Part shown: positions 1 through 7,860 of the stretch, one piece after another
Numbering within the stretch: position 1 is the stretch's first letter
How the letters are laid out: the number at the start of each line of letters is the position of its first letter
NCBI GenBank assembly: GCA_001791795.1
Contig: MGFH01000251.1
Location: 1-36,402, forward strand
DNA from: Candidatus Wallbacteria bacterium GWC2_49_35
GTDB lineage: Bacteria > Muiribacteriota > UBA9980
Direction of reading: 5' to 3'
DNA: 36,402 nt
Notes under the pieces: model-generated
The model's input: only the letters and a program-made list of their open reading frames with translations
Told to the model about the DNA's origin: nothing
The model's database searches: none
Made by a program: the position numbers and the translations under genes

Positions 1-187
1 GATATCCCTCGTGGTGATAACGCTGTTCGTCCCCTGCGTGGCGAGTTTTTTTATGATCATAAAAGAGCGCGGCGCGAAAACCGCCCTGCTGATACTCGCT
101 TTCGTCACGCCTTACGCCTTCCTGGTGGGTTATTTGCTCAGGATCACACTCACATTCCTTTTCCCCGCTCTGACATACGCCCGATAA
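1..187 (+). CDS. feoB: Ferrous iron transporter FeoB, C-terminal end (partial)
   Basis: The open frame entering the window at base 2 encodes 61 residues and stops at TAA 185-187. It contains ITLFVPCVASFFMIIKERG followed by a second hydrophobic stretch, which is the usual end of FeoB: the conserved F-x-P-C-x-A-S/T turn and the last transmembrane helices. FeoB is an inner-membrane Fe(II) transporter with an N-terminal GTPase domain, and that domain lies outside the window. The gene converges on the kelch lipoprotein gene with only 16 bases between the stop codons, and no terminator hairpin is visible in that gap. The identification rests on motif recognition of a short fragment. Confidence 0.85.
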   Translation, partial: ISLVVITLFVPCVASFFMIIKERGAKTALLILAFVTPYAFLVGYLLRITLTFLFPALTYAR

Positions 188-203
188 CGCGAGACGTATA
201 ATA

Positions 204-3200
204 TTACGGCTCGAAATAATAGCACATGTCATTTACCGCTTCTGATTTAGAATTCTTTCCGCCGATAATGTATATTCTTCCGTTTTTATCGATTACGCTT
301 GAATGGCCTGTTCGCGCTGAAATCCCGGGCATTTTGGCCGCCATGATCCAGTTCGAAAAATCGGCGGTATACCAGACGTCGTTCACGGGCGTTCTTATCT
401 GGTCCGAGCCTCCGATAACAAATGTTCTTCCCTTTGAATCGACGACGCTCGAATGGCCGTAACGCATTGAAAATTCAGGGGTCGATACGTTAAATTTCCG
501 CCATTTTACCCCGCCGTCATCGCTGTACCATGTTTGAGGACTCGAGCCTCCGATAACATATATCCTTCCGTTTTTATCGATAACGCTTGTATGATCGGAA
601 GTCGGCGGGAACGACGGATAAACTATTTCAGCCTGCCCTGAAGCGGCGGGGCTTTTTAAAATCGTTTGAAGGTTAGGATTTACAATCACCCATGTGGCCC
701 CGAAATCTTCTGAAACCCAGGTATCGTTATACTCGTAGGCGTTTGAATTATCGAATATATACCTGGCGCCGCCTATGACCCACATTTTGCCGCTGGAATT
801 CACGACGCTCGAATGGCGCGCCCTTGCGCTGAATTTTTTCTTCTCAGGGGTATCTTTGGTGATATCGGCCCAGGTGGCGCCGTTATCGCTCGAGCAAAGC
901 ACGTCGTTAAGCACTCCCGTGTTGTCGCCTCCGCCCGTGACATATATTTTTCCCTGATATATAAAACTCGAATGGCCGTAACGTGCGGTGAACTTTTTAT
1001 CGTAAGGCGTGTCTTTATTGGCTTCGACCCAGGCAGCGCCCGAATCGTCCGAATACCAGACGTCGTTCAAATAATTGCCGAAATTGCCGATGCCGCCGAT
1101 TATGAAGATGCGGCCGGAATCGGAGATAACGCTCGAATGGTTATATCTCGGGCAGGGCCTTATGTGATCGATACCCGGATTTTTCCAGCTCCGGCAAAAA
1201 TCTTCGGAATACCATGTGTCGTTAAAAACATTTATGCTCCTTCCGCCCATTACATAAATTTTATTTTTCGAGTCGATAACGCTTATCAGTGCGTATCTTG
1301 ATTCAAAAATATCGCTTTGCGGATTGATCCGGGTTAAAGAATAACTTGAAGTATCGAAACAAAAAATTTTATTGTTTCCCCTTCCGTCATTTACATCGCT
1401 TTTGCCTCCGATAATATAGATTTTACCGCCCGGCCCCATAACGCAGGTCTGATAAGCGCCGGTTTCAAATTTTTCGCCCGTTGCCGCGACTTTTTGCCAG
1501 GACAGGCCGGCGGTATCAAAGCGCCATATTTCATCGAGCGATTTGTCGGAAGAATCGAGGCCTCCAAAGCACCATATTTTACCGGTGGAATCAATGACGC
1601 TCGCGTGGCGGTATCTGGGAGTAAACGCGCCGCCGCCGGCTGTTATTTTTTTCCATTCTAAAATTTTAGTGTCGAGGCGCCAGATCTCGCAGGAAACGGT
1701 ACCGCCGGTTTTTCCCCCGACGCTCCAGAGCATGCCGCCGGCGTCGATCGAAGCTGAATGACCGTAACGCGCGCTAAACGCTTCACCCGTTGCAGTTATT
1801 TTTTTGCGGCTCGATGATGCCGTATCGATCTGCCAGATATCGTCAGTCGGCGCTCCGTCAATCCTTCCTCCGACGATCCATATTCTGTTTTCCGAATCTA
1901 TCGACATCGAATGCGATTCTCTCGCCGCGTAATTTTCAGCCGTATCGTCGTCAGACGGGGTGATGCGGGTCCATTTATTGACCTCAGCGTCAAAGGTCCA
2001 AAAATCGTCTAAAGTTTTACCGCTTTCATTCATACCGCCGGCGATCCACATTTTATTGCCGGAATCCACAACTGCGGCATGGTAATATCTTTTATCCGGA
2101 AGAATATCCGGGGAAGCGCTATATTCAAAAGTTTTAGTGAACGCGACCGGATTATTGACGTTAAATAAAGGGGATATCGATTCAATCCCGTTATTTTCAG
2201 AATCGTTCGGCGATATTATTATCCTTACGTTTTTAATGTATCCCGAAAGATCGTTCCTGCTTTGCCAGCCGATACTTTTCCGGGTTCCGGGCGATACGTT
2301 TTTGATATCGCCGGTAAGGCCGGCGGTAATTTCGGTCGTGCCGGCGTAATCGATCGAAAAGTAAACCTTTATATCGCAGAGGTGATTATTTTCGGCGTAC
2401 AGATTATAATTGATTACGGTATCGCCTGAAATTTCAGACGACTGGAGCGTGATATTGGAGACAACCAGCTTATGCCCGGTTTCCGCCGGCGCCGAAAAAA
2501 GCCGGGAATATTCGGACACGCCGATGGTTTTCGCGTCGGACGGGCATAATTTTATTTTATAATTATTGAATTTGCTTAAATTGTCCGCCGATGATATTTT
2601 CCACGTTATCGTTTTATTGGCGCCGGAAGTTACCTCAGATATATCTCCGCTTAAATATTGCGCGCCGATGGCCGTTTCAAGGCTGTCGAGCACGAGAAAA
2701 ACTTCGACGCTGCACTTATCGCTGTCGGCGTCAAAAAGATCATAATTCACGACGATATTCTCAAAGCCCGGTATTACTGAGACATTGCTGATTACCGGCG
2801 GGTGATTTATCGAAGCTGAAACCGAATCTTTATTTATAATATCGCCGTTGACCATAATACCTTGACTAACATCTACCTTCGCATCGGAAATTATCTGCCT
2901 GATTTTTTGTGAGGCGATCGGGCCGAGTTTAGAATCTCCGCCGGCGCTTATTTTCAGTATATCGATAAAATTTTTAACGACCGTCCGGCAATTATCGTTC
3001 CCGGAAAAATTCAGCGAAGCTTTCAGCCCGGTATCACTTATGGCGCGGGATAATATTTCAACGGCCTTTTTTAATTCGGATATATTAGCCGGGCCTAATT
3101 TACTTTCCAGCGTTTTTTCAAATTCCGTTTTGCTTTTAGACGCGTCGTTCTGATCGAGTTCAATGTTATCAAGCGCGATCGGAACCGCGGGAACGGCATT

Positions 3201-3686
3201 TTTATTTTCGAGCGCCAGAAGCGTTCTGGCCGTAGAATAATCATTGACCGTGACATTTTTGACGGTAATAATATTTCCGCTGATTTCAGACGCTTCTGGG
3301 ACCCTTCCGAGCAGGTTTTTATAAAGCGTTCTGCCGGCGAACCTTTCCTTCACATTAATCAAGGCGTATCTGACGGTTTCCGAAAGAGGGACGGAGGCCG
3401 TAAAAGAAGCGTTAACTAAAACCGCCGAGCCTATCGTCGCGGATTCGTCATCGATGCCGGTGATTGTGACGATGTAATCATCGCCTCCGCCGGCGGTTGT
3501 TTGCTTCGAGGGCGGATCCGCCGAAGCGGATCCCGGGGCAATTATATTTCCGGTTATAACGATCGATTTTTGCGCGGCCGAAGGCGCGGCGTCGCCGCCG
3601 TCTCCGCCTTCTGAAAGGCAGCCGGACAGGGAAACGCTTACTAATAGAAAAAAGAGAAATATATAATTTTTATATGTAGTTTTCAT
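204..3686 (-). CDS. Large kelch-repeat surface lipoprotein
   Basis: This 1160-residue protein has a lipoprotein signal peptide with lipobox LSGC (lipidated Cys23) and a Gly/Ser-rich linker. A mixed region lies at about 40-290, followed by two related beta-sandwich-like repeats of about 105 residues (roughly 295-400 and 405-510). From about 530 to the end there are 12 kelch-type motifs of the form (I/M)(Y/W)xxGG, such as MWIAGG, IYIIGG and FVIGG. Each motif is linked to a RYGHSS-like strand, which is enough for two six-bladed propellers. Some blades also carry S-x-D-x-G-x-x-W (Asp-box-like) motifs. It probably sits on the cell surface as a binding or adhesion protein; the ligand is unknown. 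The start has SD GAGGTGG 7 bases upstream. It lies 57 bases downstream of the clostripain gene, so the two are probably cotranscribed. Confidence 0.85.
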   Translation of the reverse strand: MKTTYKNYIFLFFLLVSVSLSGCLSEGGDGGDAAPSAAQKSIVITGNIIAPGSASADPPSKQTTAGGGDDYIVTITGIDDESATIGSAVLVNASFTASVPLSETVRYALINVKERFAGRTLYKNLLGRVPEASEISGNIITVKNVTVNDYSTARTLLALENKNAVPAVPIALDNIELDQNDASKSKTEFEKTLESKLGPANISELKKAVEILSRAISDTGLKASLNFSGNDNCRTVVKNFIDILKISAGGDSKLGPIASQKIRQIISDAKVDVSQGIMVNGDIINKDSVSASINHPPVISNVSVIPGFENIVVNYDLFDADSDKCSVEVFLVLDSLETAIGAQYLSGDISEVTSGANKTITWKISSADNLSKFNNYKIKLCPSDAKTIGVSEYSRLFSAPAETGHKLVVSNITLQSSEISGDTVINYNLYAENNHLCDIKVYFSIDYAGTTEITAGLTGDIKNVSPGTRKSIGWQSRNDLSGYIKNVRIIISPNDSENNGIESISPLFNVNNPVAFTKTFEYSASPDILPDKRYYHAAVVDSGNKMWIAGGMNESGKTLDDFWTFDAEVNKWTRITPSDDDTAENYAARESHSMSIDSENRIWIVGGRIDGAPTDDIWQIDTASSSRKKITATGEAFSARYGHSASIDAGGMLWSVGGKTGGTVSCEIWRLDTKILEWKKITAGGGAFTPRYRHASVIDSTGKIWCFGGLDSSDKSLDEIWRFDTAGLSWQKVAATGEKFETGAYQTCVMGPGGKIYIIGGKSDVNDGRGNNKIFCFDTSSYSLTRINPQSDIFESRYALISVIDSKNKIYVMGGRSINVFNDTWYSEDFCRSWKNPGIDHIRPCPRYNHSSVISDSGRIFIIGGIGNFGNYLNDVWYSDDSGAAWVEANKDTPYDKKFTARYGHSSFIYQGKIYVTGGGDNTGVLNDVLCSSDNGATWADITKDTPEKKKFSARARHSSVVNSSGKMWVIGGARYIFDNSNAYEYNDTWVSEDFGATWVIVNPNLQTILKSPAASGQAEIVYPSFPPTSDHTSVIDKNGRIYVIGGSSPQTWYSDDGGVKWRKFNVSTPEFSMRYGHSSVVDSKGRTFVIGGSDQIRTPVNDVWYTADFSNWIMAAKMPGISARTGHSSVIDKNGRIYIIGGKNSKSEAVNDMCYYFEP

Positions 3687-3743
3687 TTTAAATCCACCTC
3701 AATAATAGATAAAATCGTTAATATGAAAGATAACCGGAAAAAT

Positions 3744-5630
3744 TTAATCGGCGTTGTAATTAAGATACTTTTCTATTAATTCGGGCCATTTTGTGTTTAT
3801 ACTGAAATCAATTGATTTATATTGATTTTTCCATTTGTCCCAGTTGGATTTGTCGGGTATAAAAATGGCAATGCCCTTGACCGGCCTGTTGTACTGATAA
3901 TAGCCGTTGCTGCGGTTATAAACGATTATTTTATCTCGGAAGGAAAAAATTCTGTCCGCTAATTTTCCGATTTGATGGTTCGGCCCGAAACATTCTTTAA
4001 GGCAGACCATAAAATCAAAAAAATCCACATAGCGCCTATAAAAATTATTCTCATCCATAGCCGTAGAACTGCCGTCTATGGATAATTTCAGCAGATCAAA
4101 AAAGTTTTTATTTTTGCCGTCCAGATTTTCAATGACGATCGCTGCGAGTTCATCGATCATGCCGGTGAATTCATCGGTTTTTGAAAGGTCGGTGACGCAG
4201 ACGCTGGTATTGCCTCCGCCGAGAGTTTCCGAATCTATATAGGCATCAACCATAGCTTTACCGACGTTTAAAGGCGATTTATCGGAAAGCTTTTTGAATT
4301 TATCGGAAAAAAGGGCCCAATCCATTCCATATCCGGTGATCGTCCTCATCGATGAAACGGCGTAATCGGCTTCATCCTTTAACTGGTAAGCGATTTCGAC
4401 CATATTCATGAGGCACGCGTCAAATAAGACAATGTCAATTTTTTTGCCGCCGATTTCTTTCTTTAACCCGGAACACACTCTTTTGAACTCGAGGACGTTA
4501 AGCGAATCCATTGAATGATCGTCATATCCTAGCGAATAATTCGGGGCCCCATATTCTTTTTTCGACTGATCGTCCATTGAAATCACGCCCGAGCCGTGAC
4601 CGCTGATCGACAATAAATAATGTTCGGCCGGAAACATTTTGACGGCCCATTCGCAAAAATCGTTCAAATTATTCTCGTCGCCGGTGTTTATAGTCTGGTT
4701 TTCGAATAACCGCGCGACCTCGAATTTCGAATTATTTAAATATAACCTTCCCGGCTGGCTGTACTTGGGATCGGCGACGAACTGGATCACGATATTCATG
4801 TCCCGCTCGATTCCGCTGTATTTCAAACTCAGAAATTCATAATCAGCCGCCAGACTCATAAAATCATCCGTGCGTCCGCATATATAACAAATGGCGGTCC
4901 ACTTTTTTTTGCGGGCGGAGTAAGTAAGTCCGCCGGCCTCGCCTGAAACGATGGTCGTTTCGGCTAGAGGCGAAACATGACCGGAAACGAAGTACTGCCT
5001 GTGGACGGGGCCGGCGTTTTTCACCAGATAAATTACCGTTCTGGAAATTTCCGTCTCGACGGTCTGGACCTGATATGTTATCTCGAATTTAAGCGCGTTA
5101 TTAAAATCGGCGGGCGGCGTGGAAATATTTTCACAACCCCAAAATTTGCAAACGGCTTTGATCTTAACTTCGCCCGAAGATATTTCATTTGTGACGAACT
5201 GCTCGTTCATCGCCGGCGATTTTGATGACAGCATGATTTTTTTATCGTAGACGGCGTTCTGGTTTCCGCATAGATAAAGGCCCGTATCGTCAATATAATA
5301 CAAATCGAATATTGCGGCGTTGCCCAGTTTAACGGCCCTGACGCCGCAAGCGTCGATTTCGCCCATATATCCGGACTCATATATGTAATCGCCGTTTGAA
5401 TACGCGAATTTATCGCCGGGCCTTATCGGAAAATATTGGCAAATATCGATCGCGCCCGAAGGCTGCGTCAGACCGCGGTTCGTTTCAACCGCTCCCGTAT
5501 CGCCGCCGGTTAGTATTGCCTCAACCGCCCCGCCGCCGCTTCCGCCGCAGCCGGATGCCGCTGACATAAAAACCAGAAACGTGAATAAATATAAAAATAA
5601 GCCGTTTTTACGGCCGCTGTTATAAAACAT
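3744..5630 (-). CDS. Clostripain-family (peptidase C11) lipoprotein
   Basis: This 628-residue secreted cysteine protease has a lipobox ASGC (Cys28) after a hydrophobic signal, then a Gly-rich linker. The catalytic pair of family C11 is visible: His345 in SISGHGSG and Cys406 in IVLFDACLMNM. An SSMRTITGYGMDW segment follows, as expected for this clan. Clostripains cleave after basic residues, often Arg, and this one is presumably anchored to an outer surface. Residues 30-260 before the protease domain match nothing I recognise. SD AAAGGAGC lies just before the ATG, and a promoter with a 17-base spacer lies upstream at 5674-5702. It is probably the first gene of a two-gene operon with the kelch lipoprotein. 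Confidence 0.88.
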   Translation of the reverse strand: MFYNSGRKNGLFLYLFTFLVFMSAASGCGGSGGGAVEAILTGGDTGAVETNRGLTQPSGAIDICQYFPIRPGDKFAYSNGDYIYESGYMGEIDACGVRAVKLGNAAIFDLYYIDDTGLYLCGNQNAVYDKKIMLSSKSPAMNEQFVTNEISSGEVKIKAVCKFWGCENISTPPADFNNALKFEITYQVQTVETEISRTVIYLVKNAGPVHRQYFVSGHVSPLAETTIVSGEAGGLTYSARKKKWTAICYICGRTDDFMSLAADYEFLSLKYSGIERDMNIVIQFVADPKYSQPGRLYLNNSKFEVARLFENQTINTGDENNLNDFCEWAVKMFPAEHYLLSISGHGSGVISMDDQSKKEYGAPNYSLGYDDHSMDSLNVLEFKRVCSGLKKEIGGKKIDIVLFDACLMNMVEIAYQLKDEADYAVSSMRTITGYGMDWALFSDKFKKLSDKSPLNVGKAMVDAYIDSETLGGGNTSVCVTDLSKTDEFTGMIDELAAIVIENLDGKNKNFFDLLKLSIDGSSTAMDENNFYRRYVDFFDFMVCLKECFGPNHQIGKLADRIFSFRDKIIVYNRSNGYYQYNRPVKGIAIFIPDKSNWDKWKNQYKSIDFSINTKWPELIEKYLNYNAD

Positions 5631-5673
5631 TTAAAGCTCCTTTAATAAAAATTTAAATTTACTCAAAAAAATG

Positions 5674-5702
5674 ATTTTAACAAAAAATAAATTTAAAGTC
5701 AA
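5674..5702 (-). promoter_or_regulatory. Sigma-70-type promoter of the clostripain-kelch operon
   Basis: On the minus strand TTGACT (5702-5697) and TAAAAT (5679-5674) are separated by exactly 17 bases, about 40 bases upstream of the ATG at 5630. It is divergent from the promoter at 5734-5762. Confidence 0.7.
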
Positions 5703-5733
5703 TGAAGTCTTATCTATTGTCAACTATTATCTA

Positions 5734-5762
5734 TTGAATTAATTGTCCTTTTCTGTTATAAT
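5734..5762 (+). promoter_or_regulatory. Sigma-70-type promoter of the small membrane protein gene
   Basis: TTGAAT (5734-5739), a 17-base spacer and TATAAT (5757-5762). The expected transcription start is near 5769, only about 2 bases before the ATG at 5771, so the mRNA would be nearly leaderless. Confidence 0.65.
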
Positions 5763-5770
5763 GTTTTATT

Positions 5771-6031
5771 ATGAATTTATTCAACGCGCTGTTAGACATC
5801 CTCATATTCGTCATTAAACGAAAGCTTTATTACGCCGTCAGGTTCGTCCTGATGCTCTCGCGCCTGTCCTTCAAACTTTCGCTTTTCATAACGGGGGTTT
5901 TGAATAAAATGAACGCCGATTCGTTCATATTCGCCGTCATTTTTTTCGCTCTCGGATTTTTCATGTACGGCGACAAATTCCGGCCCGATCCTTCCCCGAA
6001 GCGCCTTCCCCGCGAGACGCATTCAAGATGA
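5771..6031 (+). CDS. Small membrane protein of unknown function
   Basis: This 86-residue protein belongs to no family I recognise. Codons show the C/G-ending third positions typical of genes in this window, which supports real coding. Hydrophobic segments lie at about 4-16, 24-42 and 50-66, followed by a basic, Pro-rich tail. No SD precedes the ATG, but a strong promoter ends 8 bases upstream, so a nearly leaderless transcript is likely. A shorter product starting at the ATG at 5910 is possible; GGGGG lies 11 bases before it. It sits between divergent lipoprotein genes and the pseudopilin operon, which has its own promoter, so a link to either is not shown. Confidence 0.6.
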   Translation: MNLFNALLDILIFVIKRKLYYAVRFVLMLSRLSFKLSLFITGVLNKMNADSFIFAVIFFALGFFMYGDKFRPDPSPKRLPRETHSR

Positions 6032-6090
6032 AATCCGTCTGTGTTCGCGCGATTATTTTCCCGCAGCAATGATTAATTCGGCGTTCTTAG

Positions 6091-6119
6091 TTGACATATA
6101 TCGATATATTTTGTAAAAT
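6091..6119 (+). promoter_or_regulatory. Strong sigma-70-type promoter of the pseudopilin operon
   Basis: A perfect TTGACA (6091-6096), a 17-base spacer and TAAAAT (6114-6119). The start of transcription should be near 6126, directly at the SD GAGGA (6126-6130) of the first pseudopilin gene. A TTG inside the -35 box opens the longest reading frame but cannot be the translation start if this promoter is used. Confidence 0.75.
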
Positions 6120-6138
6120 TAAATCGAGGAACATAAAA

Positions 6139-6675
6139 TTGCGTAAATATGGATTTTCCACAATCGAACTGATTCTATCGATGATGATATTTTCGCTGGT
6201 GGTAGCTGGTTTTTACGGCGTCATGCAGCTGAGCACGGCCGCCGGCAAGTCCTCTTTAAAAGATAAAGTGGAGCTTCAAAAAAACACCAGGCGCGCCCAG
6301 ATGAAACTTATCGACGAAATTTCCTGCGCCGGCGAGGTCGTCAAGCCCGAGATCGGCTCTTCCGCGCCGTTCCTGGTTCTCGTCGATAAAGAAGGAAAGA
6401 TCAGCGTTTATTATCAGAAAGAGCATACATACAAGCTCGAAGACAATAAAACCGAAGTGAAAGGCTATAAACTTTTCTCCGTGACGAAAAACCCGACCAC
6501 CGGAGCGGTGAGCCAGGAGAAAGAAATTGTCGGAAACATCAAAAGGCTTATTTTCACTACCGTATCCGAAGGTTCCGTATCGGTGAACCTCCGCCTTTTT
6601 TCGAATAAGGAAGAAACCGACCTGATAACGCAGGTAACGCTTAAAAATTATTACGCGGGCGAGTTCATACATTAA
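6139..6675 (+). CDS. Type IV pilin-like / pseudopilin protein
   Basis: I place the start at TTG 6139: SD GAGGA lies 8 bases upstream, and the promoter at 6091-6119 rules out the longer frame. The 178-residue product then begins M-R-K-Y-G followed by FSTIELILSMMIF. This is a textbook class III prepilin leader: two basic residues, Gly at -1, Phe at +1 and Glu at +5, then a hydrophobic helix. A prepilin peptidase would cleave after Gly5. The globular part (about 40-178) is beta-rich and has no assignment. The length and position resemble minor pseudopilins (GspJ-like) of type II secretion or type IV pilus systems. It is the first of three genes, and the pilus ATPases and secretin are not in the window. 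Confidence 0.8.
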   Translation: MRKYGFSTIELILSMMIFSLVVAGFYGVMQLSTAAGKSSLKDKVELQKNTRRAQMKLIDEISCAGEVVKPEIGSSAPFLVLVDKEGKISVYYQKEHTYKLEDNKTEVKGYKLFSVTKNPTTGAVSQEKEIVGNIKRLIFTTVSEGSVSVNLRLFSNKEETDLITQVTLKNYYAGEFIH

Positions 6676-6713
6676 AACACCGGAAAACGATTTTAAAAAG
6701 CAGGGTGATATAT

Positions 6714-7847
6714 ATGCGTATTGCTGAGTTTAAGGGTAAAAAAGCCATGGCGACCTATCTTGTGATAGTCCTGATCGCTTTCGTGGGGCTTTCGCTTTCC
6801 AACGTCACCATATTGAACCGCGGCGAAATGGGACAGATCGTTAAAAGCGAGGCGCTTATCAAGGCCGACCTGGCCGCGCGCGCCTTATATCAGAAGTTCA
6901 GCTGGCGGCTGAAATGTCTCACCTACGACAACCGCCCCTGCAAAGACTCCGCCTACAGCGAACTCTTCGAGTTCGAAGGAGTCAAATGCGAGCTTCTCTG
7001 CTACGATTCCGAAGACGAATCCGAATCGCTCGACATCTGGGTGCTCGCCAAAAGCGAGGCGGCGAACCGCGCCGTTTTTTACCGGGTCAAATACCAGCAG
7101 AGCCTGGTGAATAGTTATAATAAAATAACGCCGTCCTATTCGGCGTATTACAATATCGACGAGTTCCCCTCGAATAAAACCTCGCCAAAAACTCCGCAAA
7201 AAATACTCGACATTCTCAAAAATATGCGCGAGAACTTGAAAAATAAATCGTCCATAGTCAAATCGCTCGAAAACACAAACAACATAAATCAGATCCTTCA
7301 GAAACTCAACGGTCCTAACGACCCGACTATATTGAACCAGATCCCCAAAACCACCGACGGGCAGCAGCGCATGGTCAACGTGGCGCCGCCCAATCAGCAG
7401 AACTCAGATCTGCTTACACTCAACGCCCTGAAAAAAACCGACAATTCAATGCTTCTGGCTAACGCGACCACTATCGCAGGCAATTCAAATATAATAGACG
7501 CTCCGCCGCCTGACGACGCCCCGCCGGCGGCCTCCGTCGGAGCGAACCAGCCGGCCCAGAACGGCGCGAACCTCGGCCAGGGAGGCCAGGACGCCCAGGG
7601 CGGCGGAAACAATACGCCGAATAAACCCGCGCCTTACAGCAAGAGAGTCGCGGCATGGGCGAAGGCCGGCCTGGCGAATCTGTCTTTCGGCATTAAGCGT
7701 TTTCTCGGCGCCGCCAACGACGAGGACAGGGACAAAGCAAACGCCGCCACCAAAGATTATCTCGCAGTTTCAAAGCCGAACAGCATCTCCGCGTCTATCG
7801 CTAAAAAATACAACGAAGCGATCAATAATAATTATTCCAAGAAGTGA
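6714..7847 (+). CDS. PilX/GspK-like minor pilin component
   Basis: The preferred start is ATG 6714, with SD AGGGTG 6 bases upstream; a GTG 9 bases earlier overlaps that SD. The product of about 377 residues begins with a short basic leader (FKGKKA), then a hydrophobic helix MATYLVIVLIAFVGLSLSN without the Glu at +5. The lack of Glu+5 is typical of GspK and PilX, which sit at the pseudopilus tip. The C-terminal half is low in complexity, rich in Asn, Gln, Pro, Ala and Gly (about 215-310). It follows the first pseudopilin by 38 bases and precedes the next by 13, so the three are almost certainly cotranscribed. The family call is inferred from N-terminal features and context. Confidence 0.65.
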   Translation: MRIAEFKGKKAMATYLVIVLIAFVGLSLSNVTILNRGEMGQIVKSEALIKADLAARALYQKFSWRLKCLTYDNRPCKDSAYSELFEFEGVKCELLCYDSEDESESLDIWVLAKSEAANRAVFYRVKYQQSLVNSYNKITPSYSAYYNIDEFPSNKTSPKTPQKILDILKNMRENLKNKSSIVKSLENTNNINQILQKLNGPNDPTILNQIPKTTDGQQRMVNVAPPNQQNSDLLTLNALKKTDNSMLLANATTIAGNSNIIDAPPPDDAPPAASVGANQPAQNGANLGQGGQDAQGGGNNTPNKPAPYSKRVAAWAKAGLANLSFGIKRFLGAANDEDRDKANAATKDYLAVSKPNSISASIAKKYNEAINNNYSKK

Positions 7848-7860
7848 TCAATAATCGATT

